From positions 372,001 through 436,000 of the forward strand of contig JANBVO010000033.1 of NCBI GenBank assembly GCA_030052745.1: a stretch of 64,000 nucleotides of DNA, written 5' to 3'. Positions within the stretch are counted from its first letter, which is position 1. Each line of letters starts with the position of its first letter. The notes under the pieces were generated by a model. It searched no databases, was not told the origin of the DNA, and saw only the letters and a program-made list of their open reading frames with translations. This document shows, one piece after another, positions 10,325 to 21,189 of the stretch. Both the position numbers and the translations under genes were made by a program. This DNA is from Pleurostoma richardsiae. Taxonomy: Eukaryota; Ascomycota; Sordariomycetes; Calosphaeriales; Pleurostomataceae.

Positions 10325-10591
10325 GCCTTTGTTGGATTCGTATATTTTCCGTCAGATCTACAGGCGTTGGGCTCATGTCATGCGCGTCTGGAGCTGGCAT
10401 ATGTCTTTGTTCTGCCCTGAGGCAAATAACTAGGGGCAATACATTCTTGGACGGCAGGAGGGAAACCGTAGGTCTATTAAATTGCCGGTACAGTACGTAC
10501 ATGGCAGCGGGTGCAGACCTCTGCGGGACAGCACGTCGTCGGCGTAGCATCCACAACCCCCAAGTTCAACCCTCTATGTGGAAAGGAGTCT
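10325..10591. promoter_or_regulatory. Short convergent gap with a GTACAGTACGTACA element
   Basis: The gap lies between the 3' ends of two converging genes. Around 10487-10504 it carries GGTACAGTACGTACATGG. That matches, on the opposite strand, the element at 11221-11235 and resembles the one at 6419. Its function is unknown. Confidence 0.45.
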
Positions 10592-10933
10592 TCAAATCCA
10601 GCCATTCTTCGTCCAAGCCGCTGTTTTCGGCTTTGGTGATTTGTAGATACCATGATGTCGCAGCCAAGCCGTCGCTGCTGACTTTTCTCTGCTCCTCGCT
10701 TGGCGCATGATCGATCGGATGTGGACCAAGATCTCGGCCGTGACCGTCATCAATTGGTACATGGCTGTCCACCGAGCATGTAACAGTGCCAGCTCGTGTT
10801 CGAGAGCTCTCTTGTCTCTCTCTAGCTGCTCGAGGACTCGCAGCTCATTCTCGCATGATAACCGATCAAGGAGGTCTTGGTCGTAGAACTCGTCTGAATA
10901 CAAGCTTGAACAAGGCCTCAGTGATGAATCCAT
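10592..10933 (-). CDS. Small coiled-coil protein, 113 aa
   Basis: The 113-residue product opens with an acidic/Ser-rich head. A long helix rich in Leu, Glu and Arg follows (LEQLERDKRALEHELALLH and on to about residue 85), then a short tail with a WLRHHGIY segment. Placement of the helix and of an aromatic-Gly motif at its end resembles the 5089-5487 gene and a family of small fungal coiled-coil proteins. No catalytic residues are present. It sits next to the first SKP1-fusion gene, on the same strand. Confidence 0.5.
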   Translation of the reverse strand: MDSSLRPCSSLYSDEFYDQDLLDRLSCENELRVLEQLERDKRALEHELALLHARWTAMYQLMTVTAEILVHIRSIMRQARSREKSAATAWLRHHGIYKSPKPKTAAWTKNGWI

Positions 10934-11186
10934 GACGGCTCGCGTGGCAATCTGGCAAGAATAGGATTTTCGGCGGAGCTTTTAACATCTGCAGGAGCCG
11001 AAACCGGCTGTATCATGCGACGACACTAGATGGCGTTGGTGGTACAGTCGTATATATCCGGAAGCAGCTAAAAAGCAAGGGGTGACCTTCACAAGCGGGA
11101 CCGAAAAGACCCATCTAGCCGCTTCTGCTCTCCTTAGTCTCGGTCTGAGCCGTGGCGTGCTGCCTGTACTCATCGCCCATGGAACT

Positions 11187-13468
11187 TCATGGCGCGGAAA
11201 ACAATGTAATATTGCTCAGCTGTACTGTACGTACAATTGGCTTGGTCGTACAGCATGGCAGCAGCTGTCTCAGTTGAACCCAGTTCGTCTCTCGTATCCA
11301 GCGTCGCGCCTTGTCTAACTCCTCGCGGTTCCAGGATTTCATGTGAGCCATCTCGCTGTACATTTCCGGTCCTTCATCTCTGACCAGACGATGAATAGTC
11401 TCGGCCAGGGTTTTACAGCTGAGGCTGTATGCTGGTTCGACAGCTAAGAAGTCTGCTGTCCTGACAACTTTGACAAGCGCGCTCAAGTCCGGTTGCAGCG
11501 GAGGAACTTTGTCTGGAGTGTCCGCACCGCACCAAGCAAAGACGCTCTTCAGAGTCGCCTTTTCAACCTGGTCTGACTGTCAGCAAGAGTGGCGATGCGG
11601 TGATACAATAGGCAGCGCGCGGCCTGCGTACCTCGAGGAGCGGGATGGGCTTGACGGCTCGTAGGCCCAACTTCAGATCCCTAACGAATCCAGACCGGTT
11701 GGCGAGCCTGGGAGGAAGTGTGACGATACCGTCTCGTGTCATGAAGTCAGTGCCCGCATCGATTGCTTCTCTCTGATCGACACTTCGGAACGTGCTCTGA
11801 TCCCCTGAGCCGAGTTCTCCATCGCACAGCCCGCAAGGGGAGGACTGTTCGCTGCAGCACTGTCTGCAGTGCCGTGGATAAGCATGGACAAACCGAGATA
11901 TAAAATCGCCGTGTAAGTCGGGAAAAGACTCCTATGCTTTGTCAGGCTGAGTGGCAACGATCGGGGGATATTCCTCAATTCAGTACCAGACGAGGACGGA
12001 CGAGATGGGCGTCTTGGAACCATTCAAACGTCTTGCCATCCGGGATAGCGACCCACAATCGACACTTACAGCCTTTGCCCGGTGGTGTGGTGCGCTTCGC
12101 CTTCGAATCGAGCCACTCCCGAACCATCTCAAACAAATCTCCGGACAGGGTGGCAAAGTCGACACTTCGGATGCCGAGGTACTCGAACATGTCTATCCAT
12201 ACCTCTGCTGGGAGATGCTGAACGGCGGGCAGCCCTTGCCAGTGTCCGTGACGGTGTGTGGCACTGATGTACTGATCCAGCGCTAGAACGTGAAGAAGCA
12301 GGGAGGCAATAGAGCGCTTGGCGTCCCACAATCTGGCCGTGGGGATGTACTCGCTCCATGCAACGCCCGAGCGTGTGTCGAGCATCCGAATCTTGGCAGG
12401 CTCGTCCACGCTCAAGGCGTGCAGCAGCTGCAGACTGGCCAGAACCCGTCGCTCATCTGGGGACTCTCGAATCATATTAGGTTGAGCGCTGCCGACGTTT
12501 CCCAGATCCTCCTTCCGGATGACTTTCAGCTCCACGAGGAATGGCAGTCTGAGCTTGGATACCAACGGGACCAGCTCCTTCTCGCAGTTCCAGAGGCCCT
12601 CGGCCAGCCACTGCCCGGTGGATGGCTCCGTCTTGCGAACCCAGTCGACTGTGCGGGCATCTTGGACCGCTGCTGCACCTAGGGCAATGCATTCCATAGC
12701 CGATTTCTTACAGCGCGTAGTCAGGTCCGCCAGCGCCTGACTCCAGTCTCCCACCAAGTAGGACCATTTTTCTTTGACCTCGAATTCCTTCAGACCTTCC
12801 CAAACAGCATTGAAGACCGCATCTTTGGATGTATCTACCATGCATATCCTGCCAAGGAGCTTGGCAGAGTTCAGTAGCCTGATTCCTGCACGCTCGAAGG
12901 GTGTGCCGGGCGAGGTTCTGGCAATATCTCTCAACGAAGAAACAGCGGCTGTCTCGTGGGTCCAAAGCTGACAGAGCCCGATGAGCACGGTGGACGGACG
13001 GTGCCACTGGTCCGTCGTGAGAATGTCTCCTTCCAGAAGGACAGTGACGAAGCGTTCCGCGGTAGAGCCGGCAGCGATCCCTGGCAAGATGTGCCGCTGG
13101 CGAAGATACTCGACGAGCTTACTGCAGACAGCACCGTGGCTGCTTAGCCTCTTCAGAATGGGACCCAGGTCGAAGTGAGCCAACCAAGTCTCTGCAGATC
13201 GAATCAGGCAGTCAACCAGACCGCTAATGATTGCCTCTTTGGCTACATAGTCTCCACCTTCGGCAGTCAAGGGGATGTTGGCGAGAAGGACTTGCTCGAT
13301 GAACTCGCGGCGCGTCTGGGAACCTTCGAACTCGCCTGAGCGAAGCTCCTGGGCAGCCCACGTGGCTAATTCTGGGTGGTAGCAGGCCCGATGACGGACG
13401 CTCCACCCGTCGCCGACCTGGATTGCATTCCGGATTGTCGTGTCGATGGGGACTTCGTTCCTCGTCAT
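11187..13468 (-). CDS. Fusion gene A: helical/F-box-like protein joined to a Cys-rich hinge and SKP1-like domain, about 720 aa
   Basis: Exons read 13468-11987, 11931-11632 and 11567-11187. Introns are 55 and 64 nt, both phase 0. The first has a CTGAC branch site before its CATAG acceptor; its donor GTACTG is moderate. Residues 1-494 are alpha-helical and unrecognised except for an F-box-like stretch near residue 435 (HLPAEVWIDMFEYLGI). Exon 2 opens with a Cys cluster (C516, C519, C520, C527, C530). From about residue 555 it matches SKP1: a BTB-type N-terminal part ending PIPLLE, then VEKATLKSVFAWC, a CKTLAETI helix and an F-box-binding-type end with WNREELDKARRWIRE. SKP1 links F-box proteins to CUL1. 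Having both in one chain is unusual. A separate downstream SKP1 gene is the alternative. Confidence 0.65.
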
Positions 13469-15758
13469 TGCGAGCTACTCTGTTTGGTCGCTCGCCTGGC
13501 TTGAGGCAACACACTCAAGGAAAGAACAGGAAGAATAGCAGAGTCGAGAGCTTGAGATTCGGACGACTTAGGAGGATGACCGGTAAGATGTGGATTGAGC
13601 CGAGGAGGTCCTGAGAGAAGGAAGGCAGTTTGCTGCCCTTTGTAGTTTGGCGCCTCAGGCAGGCACCGATAATAATGACCTGCCCAGGCGGCCTGTTGTC
13701 CCACCTCAGTGGATTCCCCGCAGTGACTCATCGCACCAGCCAAGGAGTGGCCGCGAGATTCATTGGACCCGAGCGTCGCTGATGGAGAGTGCCCGGTACT
13801 CTCGAACGCGAGGCGGAACAGCTGGCGCCCACGGTTGGGGACGCCGGACGTGCGAGGCCCGGTTACCAGCCTGCTCTCTGGGGGCGGCCGACAAACCATG
13901 CGATTCCCCAGACCTCCATACCCATCTCTCCTCCTGTCTTGATGGCGTAATTCCAAGAGGAAGATATCGTACAGCAACGTCCCGCACGAAGACGTGCAGA
14001 GTTGGCGCCGCTAGGCTGGGGCGGCGGATGAGACTGGTCCGATTCCCCAGTGAGATCCTGATGTCGCCCCTTTATCATCGCACAATTCTTCCCGCCTTGT
14101 CGGTGTAACTCATTGTCATGCTCCAGGTGCAAGGGACTACACGACCGGGATAGGCGGTTCGGCGGGTTGTCTTGTTGATCTCCATTTTCGGGTGTGCTGT
14201 GCAATCGTGTCTCCCTAAAACACGCCATTCGTTATCAGACACGACTTAGAGGTCAGGTCGGCCGTTAGCAGCGATGCTGGTGGGTGTTGACAGGCGTGGA
14301 ACAACTCGCCGAGAGGATACCAGCGCATGCTCATCGCCTGCACACGCACACCGCCCGAACTCAGCCTTCATGCTGCAGCGCCTTGCATCGTATTTCCTTC
14401 AAGGTAACCATTCTCGTTTCACAGCTGGTGAAAATACTCTAGGTACAGACACAGACTTCGGATCTGCTCGGGAGGACATGCCAGCGGTCGAGACTGCGTC
14501 ATGCGCTTCGCTGCTCGACTTGTCCTTGACGGATCTATCTGCTCAATTGATGGGCCTCGACTCTGCGCCAGGCCCTCGTTCTGAGCCCTCACGTCAGGCC
14601 GGCAATCCTTCCGCTGATCGGCCGCTCTTCAAGCGAGCTATGCGAGCGCTTGTTCCACAGCAGATGCGTCTGTGCAGACATCAATACACCTCTGAGTCCT
14701 CTCTTGGATTAAGGCTGTTCTTACAGGGGAACCCCACAGTCGATACAGTGACTGGCAGGAAGCGACAAAGGAGAAGGAATCATTTCGCCGGGTGGCCTGT
14801 AACGGCCTGACGTTCCCACACGAAGCAACCTCTAAGCATCGAGGTCCGGAGAGTAGCTGCAAGCCCAGACAAAGGACACATTCTACTAACCCCAGAGGAC
14901 TGGCAAGAGGACGGCGATGCCACTGTGTGAAATTAACTGCGTCGTGGAAGCTTAGAGCTGTGCCTACAGTTCTTTGTGTAGGATCTCCTTCGACGGCGGC
15001 CTGGCAGCTAGCTCCACACGTCCGGCGGCTAGAGAACTTCCCAACGCGAAACTCCGCTGCGCCACTCAGTGGCCCGGTTCAGGATACCCTCTAGGGTCGA
15101 AAACTCATAAAACATGATGACTACATTGATGGGGCTGTGGTTCCTTAGGACGTATTCTTGCGCTTCATTACACGTAAGCCGCGGCTCGACAACGCGCTTA
15201 CCCGATGTCGGTGTGCAAACCCAGGCCGTTCCACGTAGAGTATTGTCGAAACCAGAAGAATAGATTAGAAACAGGGCACGGGTTTGTCGGCCCCCGGTGA
15301 CCGCCCGAGGCCATCCACGTCGGCGTTTCGCTGCAGATGCGTGCATAGAGAAGGAAGCTGTCCTAGCCAATCCACGGTCAAAACCTTCCGCCTCTGGATC
15401 TCGGGCATGCGAGTGAGTGGTCGCGGTTTCTCGCTGTAGAACATGCGGCTAAAGCAACATGCATGCTGCGGTCTGTTGTGACATATCACACCATCATACA
15501 GCCAGTTATACGAAGGTGACGTGGCAGACGGTAGCTGGAGCCTGGAGTGGGCAGAGATGCACAGCCGGGATGTGTTACTTGTGGAAAGTTCGCAGGCATG
15601 CAGGGCGGATAAGGGAATGGTTGGGTGAAGTACACGTACACGTTTAATGGAAGTCGCTATGGAGTCTACGCCTCCGTGTATATAAGTTTGCTGCCTGCCC
15701 CGAAGCCTTCCTTTTGACGACCACATCTCAAGAGCCCGCTGCCGACTGTCCTATCACC
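13469..15758. other. 2.3-kb region with at most one small gene
   Basis: Apart from the candidate at 14274-14810, only overlapping short frames without domain features were found. The part next to 13468 should hold the promoter of fusion gene A. A TATATAA box at 15679-15685 belongs to the gene starting at 15759. No repeat or mobile-element signature was noticed. Confidence 0.4.
14274..14810 (+). CDS. Possible small Ser/Arg-rich protein, up to 178 aa
   Basis: The open frame is continuous. The internal ATG at 14371 (MLQRLASYFLQ) is the better start by appearance. A GTAACC to CTCTAG interval of 39 nt could be a short in-frame intron, but it is below the usual size here. The product is polar with a Leu/Ser/Asp segment and a basic end (GRKRQRRRN). 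No family is recognised, and it may be chance. Confidence 0.3.
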   Translation: MLVGVDRRGTTRREDTSACSSPAHAHRPNSAFMLQRLASYFLQGNHSRFTAGENTLGTDTDFGSAREDMPAVETASCASLLDLSLTDLSAQLMGLDSAPGPRSEPSRQAGNPSADRPLFKRAMRALVPQQMRLCRHQYTSESSLGLRLFLQGNPTVDTVTGRKRQRRRNHFAGWPVTA

Positions 15759-16484
15759 ATGGCTACTGCCATTCTGCCCTATTCCGCGCAGCACTACAAC
15801 TCCCTCCCTAGCATTCAAGATGCAGGGCGGAGCCTGACACCTTCGGAATTAGAGGAGCTGCCCGCTGCAGTGGGTGGGATCTTCGTCAGACACGCGGTTC
15901 AGGACCGCTTCGGCCTCATTCTCCTGCATAATCACTTCCCTGTCGAAGCAGACGAAATGCTGGTCAGCTTCGGCAACGTGGCTTTGCCTTACAAGACTTC
16001 CAGCCCCGCGGCTGAGCTTTGCGACATCAAAGGAAGCTCATGGCGATTCGTCGACAAGGACCTGATTCCTTACGAGTTTGTCCACAACTCAGCCTCCCGA
16101 CCTGGAATTCAAGACTTCCAGCCCTTCCTTTCCGAGCTTCGACCGGCACTGGAACGTCTAGGCCTCACGAAGAAGCTGGGGATCTGCATTCTCGCACCAG
16201 AAGGGCAGAACACCACGCAGCACATCGAAATCACGCGTGACCGGATGAATATCACTCTCCCATTCGATATTTCTCCTGACGACAAGTCCATCGAAGCAGT
16301 CTGGGGATTTGAGCTGGACCAAGGTACGTGCAATTCTTCGCTCTGATCGCGCATTCGAGGAATAACCATCTACACAGCTGCTGTGCACAGCCCGACTCCT
16401 GTCGTGCTCAAGAAATGCAAGATTGCTTGCAAGTATGGTCCCAATACGGGTCATTGTGAAGATCATAAGACGACAAAGAATTGA
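15759..16484 (+). CDS. Conserved fungal hypothetical protein, two exons, about 223 aa
   Basis: Exon 1 (15759-16323) ends at a GTACGT donor. A 54-nt intron follows (16324-16377). Exon 2 (16378-16484) adds a Cys-containing tail (KKCKIACKYGPNTGHCEDHK). A TATATAA box lies 80 bp upstream. The body has the segments I associate with a widespread uncharacterised fungal family: SLTPSELEELPAAVG near the start, FGLILLHNHF, WRFVDKDLIPYEF, and a TLPFDIS...IEAVWGF end. The family's function is unknown. The product is soluble and has no signal peptide. It converges with the protein kinase gene, 97 bp between the stops. Confidence 0.75.
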
Positions 16485-16581
16485 GGTGCTTGAGTTGTGT
16501 ATCATGGTTCCTAGTCACTGGACACGGCGGAAAGACAGACAGGAGGGCAGATGCCCAGCTTAGCTCTAGCTTTTTCTATTC

Positions 16582-18033
16582 TTAAGACAGTCCAGCCATT
16601 AGGGAAAACGATGTGCCATCTGACGAATGCGTATCTGGCGAATGTGTACCTGCCACACCTCTCCAAGCTGTCTCCCAGAATGCTTGCAGAGCCAGAAGAC
16701 CAGTTCTATCGTCCGGGTCCCGTCTCAGACAACCGTCTACTGCCTCTTTCCACTGTGCTGGAATGTCATCTGATCCTGTCCAGTCTTCCACGACGTCTCT
16801 GGTGTCCAGAATGCCATCGAGCTCATCCCTATTGCACTGGCGCAGCAGCATCCACATCGATCTTCCCAAACTGAAAACCTCAGCGAGCTCAGAAGCTCGT
16901 GGGCACGTGTCCTGCCAGGCCAGAAAGGGATTCCACACATTCCAGCCATTGCTACCCGGTGTGTTTTCTGGCATGTTACGCCGCTCCTTTCCCTGGTATT
17001 TGGTGTATCGGAGAGCTGTAGACGCCGTCCCATCTGCAGCTCGCACTTCGGTTTCTTCAGCATCCCATGTGCCATCAATCTCCGGAGCAGCGATCGTCAC
17101 CGCGGCGTCTGATCGCTCCCAGTCAGCCAGGACAAGATTTAGGTCTTCGTCCAGGAGGAAATTGCCAGGTTTGACGTCCATGTGGTAGGTGTGGGCGACA
17201 AAATGTGTGTGAGCCAAGGCGACGGCCATCTGGTAACACCATTTCGCCTTCAGTTGAAGGGAGATTCTTTCCTCTTTCGCGTTGCTCTCTTGGATCTTTG
17301 AAGCAAGACTACCATTCGTGTAAAATGGATACAGACATCCGCAGACCGTTGACATGGTGGCAGCAATCCCGCGGACAGTGACAAGCGCCAGCGGCGGAGG
17401 AAGAATGTTCGGATGACGTGGCATCCTGCTCAGCAGCTCGATGGAACGCTTGAATATCAGGATTTCCTCTTTGGCGCGGCCGGACTCATAGGTGTAGAGG
17501 AAAGTTCTAAAATCAACGCCCTTGAAGACGAGCTTGTGAGCAGGATCTGACACGTGGTGGACCAGCGTGGTGCAGCCTCTCCCACCAAGCTGACCATGCC
17601 GTTCGAGGTCCTGTAAGTCTATCATGTCGACCGAGAGCTGTTCGGACAGCTCATTTAGCGGCAACAGCGACACGACATAGTCATCAAACAGCCTGTCGTG
17701 GCAGATCCTCCAAGATCCGTGGTCAAAGACGTCGACGATGGCGGCGGGGTCTGCGGCATCGGGCAGTTTGCAGGCCCCGGGCCACACAGAAGCGACGGCA
17801 GACCAGAGCGCGGCGCGCATCGAGGCTCGACTGGGGAATGACACTCGCTCGCGCCGATAGTAGTAGTTGACCAGCCGAGCCGGAAGATCATTGTCGTCGT
17901 TGCGGTGCGAAAACCGAAAGATCAAAATCCTACCATTCCCAAAGGCCTGTGCAAACACGGCCGTTCTGGCGTCATCACCCCAGATCCATTCGCCAGTTAC
18001 GCCGAGAGCCTGCAGCTCGTCTTGTTCCGACAT
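16582..18033 (-). CDS. Protein kinase, about 483 aa
   Basis: The start chosen is the Met of MSEQDELQALG at 18033. The first 180 residues are family-specific. The kinase region then shows LVFKGVD (VAIK-type Lys), an RHPNILPPP segment before the hinge, the catalytic loop HTYHMDVKPGNFLL with Asp, Lys and Asn, and LVLADWERS in place of DFG. The Asp is kept but Phe-Gly becomes Trp-Glu. A TKYQGKERRNMPE activation-segment-like stretch and AEVFSLGRSMWMLL helix F follow. This matches a kinase group common in filamentous ascomycetes whose members often have DWE. Activity is likely but unproven, and the substrate is unknown. Confidence 0.8.
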   Translation of the reverse strand: MSEQDELQALGVTGEWIWGDDARTAVFAQAFGNGRILIFRFSHRNDDNDLPARLVNYYYRRERVSFPSRASMRAALWSAVASVWPGACKLPDAADPAAIVDVFDHGSWRICHDRLFDDYVVSLLPLNELSEQLSVDMIDLQDLERHGQLGGRGCTTLVHHVSDPAHKLVFKGVDFRTFLYTYESGRAKEEILIFKRSIELLSRMPRHPNILPPPLALVTVRGIAATMSTVCGCLYPFYTNGSLASKIQESNAKEERISLQLKAKWCYQMAVALAHTHFVAHTYHMDVKPGNFLLDEDLNLVLADWERSDAAVTIAAPEIDGTWDAEETEVRAADGTASTALRYTKYQGKERRNMPENTPGSNGWNVWNPFLAWQDTCPRASELAEVFSLGRSMWMLLRQCNRDELDGILDTRDVVEDWTGSDDIPAQWKEAVDGCLRRDPDDRTGLLALQAFWETAWRGVAGTHSPDTHSSDGTSFSLMAGLS

Positions 18034-18933
18034 CGTTGCGAAAAGCGTCGGCGACGAATTTTGGCTGAGTCTCTCCGTTTGATCAAGTATACGGCTGGCA
18101 GAGTGACTCACAAGTGCGTCACGTGGTCGTCTTCCCCACTCCGAGAATTCCTTGGAGCATCATGGTCGCGCCTCTCTGTCTGCCGTAGTGAGGGACGTAC
18201 GTGATACTGTACTGGTAAGCCCGTATCAAAACGCCCGGTCTAGCAAAGATGACTGATTTCCAACGATCCATGCAGTTTCAGGCAGGCTCCTGCGCGCAAG
18301 CAGAGTTGGTGGGCCCCCGGGTGAGAACGTCCTCTGCCCCATACAACGCTCCCGATAGCGTGTCGGAGGCTCGAGCTGACTCGCCCACCTCTGCATTTCA
18401 GGTCTTGAGCTAGAAATGGATCCAGAGTGCACGAGCCTTCAGCCAATTCTTACACCACGCTCTCCACCTACTCCCTGTAACGATTGATGTCGCACCGCAA
18501 GACGTTCAGCAGCACAGCCAACAATGGCGGATTCCGTCGAGCCACAAGCTTGTGTCATACTCACCTTCCCAGCAACGGTCCGAGTGTGGGGGTAACAGAT
18601 ACTGTAAAGATTCTGGCTTTCAACTTCTTCATCAACATAATGCAGAGGCGACACGCTCCCTCGATTTATGGGTACTGCGTGCTAGACAGCAAGATAGGCC
18701 GGCACGTTGCGCTTGTTCTAGTCCGGCGGGAGCAAAACACCTGGCCTTTGTAGGTCCTTCCAAGAGTGGCGCATCGGTTGCGCAGCCAACTCCTCGCGCA
18801 GACGGATCGTGAAGAGCGCAAGCTCGAAAAGTTCCGTACTTCGTCACACAACTGGGGCGGCAGGGCCACGTTCTAGCAGTAGTCTATAGACCTAAGATCA
18901 TGAAAAGACACTTGAACAATGCAACTCGTCCAT
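18034..18933. other. 900-bp intergenic stretch, nothing recognised
   Basis: This separates the kinase start from the 3' end of the SOK1/TCP11 gene. It has only short overlapping frames and a GTACGTGATACTGTACTGG stretch at about 18197-18215, related to the GTACAGTAC element. Confidence 0.4.
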
Positions 18934-20592
18934 TCACACTGCCGTTGTGACGTCCACCTGGTCCAGATATGCCAGTGGCGCCCACACCCTCCAGTGCAGG
19001 ACGCCGAGGTCGGCCAGTCTCGTAGCGATGTTTCCGACCCATGATTGCTTCCAGTCTTTCAAGGCTGACTCACTTCCTCTCTTCGCTGTCGCGAGGGAGA
19101 ACAAGCCAACGTTTGACAAGTTCTTGAATTCCTTCACACGCTTAGCTAGCTCCATGAGCAGATGATCGTAGAACTGGCGTTCGACCACGCGACGTCGTTC
19201 GTCCCGGGCGTCGGACAAGCTCCTGCTGAGCATGGCTTCGAGTTGCGGTAAGACGTTTTGCGGAATGTTGGTGTGACGCAAGATCTCGATGGATAACGGC
19301 TTTACGAGCTCCTCCCAGCGCCGTGAGGAGCTGGAAGACGCCGGCGCGGCGACGAGTGCGACAAAGGACTTGTGGACGTCCCGCGCTCTCGACCTAGCAT
19401 CCGAAGTCTCTGCGTGTCGCTGGGCGCAGGTCAAACCCGGGTTACGGGGCGCAGTGGTGGCCACATCGTCTCTGTTGCTGAGGGCTAGGCCGAACCGTGC
19501 GCGAGCGAGATCGAGGCCTGTGTAGTATTGCATGCATATCTCGAGATTGACAGCGTCGAGCATGTCCGACCTCAGCTTTACGAGAGAGACTAGGTCGGAG
19601 AAGAAGGTCTGAGGGATCTGGGTGCTGTCGGTCGACGGCATGACCAGCCGGGACAGCCCCGTGAAGAACGCAGCCGTCCCACCCCAAACCTCGTGCTCCT
19701 CGTTCCGCGCAAGATTGTGGTGAGTCCGAACCACGTCGTCGTACTCGTCATACCACGCCTTCGCAGGCGACACATCTAGCTCGCCAGCGGCAATCTTATC
19801 GCGGAAGAACTGCTGCTCGAAGCGGACAGTATCCTCAATGAGGGATGGTCGCAAGCAGCGGAGCCGGTAGTTTGCCGCGTCCAGCTTCATGGCGCCCAGA
19901 ACATGGAGAAAGCCGCGCAGGCCCGCAACGACCTCGCCTATTTCGTTTCTCCGACTGCCCTCGCTCAGCATCCGATACGCTTCGTCGACAGATTCGTCCC
20001 GCATTCGCGCGCAGTTCGACTTCAGCACACCCGCCAAACAAGCCCCTAGCTTCTCGACATCCATCACACCCCTGTAGAACTGTTGCATGAGCAGCTCGCC
20101 GCGAAGCACCTCGTTCAGCAGGTCGCCGTCTCGCTGCGGTAACAAGGTCTGAGTTATTTCCTTGACGGCCGCCAGCAGCGCAGGCAGACACCAGCCGTCG
20201 CCGACCTGGTGATCCCTGCTGAGACTCTCTCGGCTGGTCACGAACTGAGCAAGCTGATTCTCGAGCAGGCTCCAGAACTCATCCTCCTTCTCCTGCCTCT
20301 TCCTCTCCTCTTCGCCATAGAGGATCAGCCCGAAGCGCAGCTCGGGATCGAAATTGATATCATGCCGGAATCCCGGGTTGTTTATAACCCTTTCCACGCC
20401 GAGCGCAGCCAGCGTGCTCTTCGTGATGGGAGGCTCCATCGAACGCTGCATGAAAGAAGATGAGTCCTTGTGTGGCAGCGAGCTTTCCGTGTCCGGCGAC
20501 GTTGACGAAGGGGGTCGCGACCGACCGGTCTCCCGCGCTTCGAAGCGCTGCGGCACGCCGTCTCGGTCGCTCATTGTCTTCCCCGGTGGCAT
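18934..20592 (-). CDS. SOK1/TCP11-family protein, about 552 aa
   Basis: The start chosen is the Met of MPPGKTMSDRDG; MSDRDG 15 bp later is also possible. After a disordered Ser/Pro-rich head the family course is clear: PPITKSTLAALGVERVI, RHDINFDPEL, VGDGWCLPALLAAVKEI, LLNEVLRGELLMQQF, LKSNCARMRDESVDE, MKLDAANYRLRCLRPSLIED and VRFEQQFFRDKI. TCP11/SOK1 proteins act in cAMP-PKA related signalling in yeasts. The fold is all-helical with no catalytic site. Several positions usually strict in the family differ (for example CARMRDE for the usual CAPMRDE), so this may be a divergent extra copy. It has no intron. Confidence 0.8.
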   Translation of the reverse strand: MPPGKTMSDRDGVPQRFEARETGRSRPPSSTSPDTESSLPHKDSSSFMQRSMEPPITKSTLAALGVERVINNPGFRHDINFDPELRFGLILYGEEERKRQEKEDEFWSLLENQLAQFVTSRESLSRDHQVGDGWCLPALLAAVKEITQTLLPQRDGDLLNEVLRGELLMQQFYRGVMDVEKLGACLAGVLKSNCARMRDESVDEAYRMLSEGSRRNEIGEVVAGLRGFLHVLGAMKLDAANYRLRCLRPSLIEDTVRFEQQFFRDKIAAGELDVSPAKAWYDEYDDVVRTHHNLARNEEHEVWGGTAAFFTGLSRLVMPSTDSTQIPQTFFSDLVSLVKLRSDMLDAVNLEICMQYYTGLDLARARFGLALSNRDDVATTAPRNPGLTCAQRHAETSDARSRARDVHKSFVALVAAPASSSSSRRWEELVKPLSIEILRHTNIPQNVLPQLEAMLSRSLSDARDERRRVVERQFYDHLLMELAKRVKEFKNLSNVGLFSLATAKRGSESALKDWKQSWVGNIATRLADLGVLHWRVWAPLAYLDQVDVTTAV

Positions 20593-21189
20593 CGGGCACA
20601 GTTGAACCAGGAAGTCGCACACGCTCGAAAGTCTGCAGAATCTCGTCCGCTGCAGTCCGCTCTACAATATGGCGACACCGGGAGCGAGTGGGAGTGTGGT
20701 GCATGGTGAAGTCAAGTACAATCTCTTCCTGCCGGGCTCCGAAGAACCCGAGCTTGCTTTTGCCACGTAGGTCGCCCGAAGCTGTAATGTATGTGGATTC
20801 GTCGCTCTAGTTGGTGGCGTTTAGCGATTGGCAAAGTGCGGAGGACCTTGAGACACGCACGTACAATTGCGTCAGGGTTTACTTGGACCAACCGATCAAT
20901 GTAGCTATATAGTTTATCCGAGAGGCCCTCCCGCTCGCGTCTCGGCAGGCATGGCCTCGGCTGCCAGTAAAAGTACAACGGGAGCAGCTTAGAGGCTCAA
21001 ATCCAGCGCGGACAAGTGTCCATCCGGGAAAGGGCTCAGCGGAGGTCGCAGTTCTGTTTACAATCTTCCTTCATGGGTGCATACACCTCACACTGCCAAA
21101 GCTGAGCATTCGGTCACGTACAGATGCCGATCTCCGGCGCGTCTTCTTTCGACGGCGAGACCATGACTTGGCTCTAATCACGGAGTGTG
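20593..21189. other. Intergenic stretch before the first cyclin gene's 3' end
   Basis: The stretch contains the promoter of the SOK1/TCP11 gene. A TATATAG element lies near 20905. A minus-strand open frame at 20712-20978 has no start context or recognised motif and is not called. Confidence 0.35.

Noticed and set aside
15029-15726. Minus-strand frames upstream of the gene at 15759
   Set aside because: They lack ATG starts in good context, overlap each other, and cover the TATA box of the plus-strand gene.
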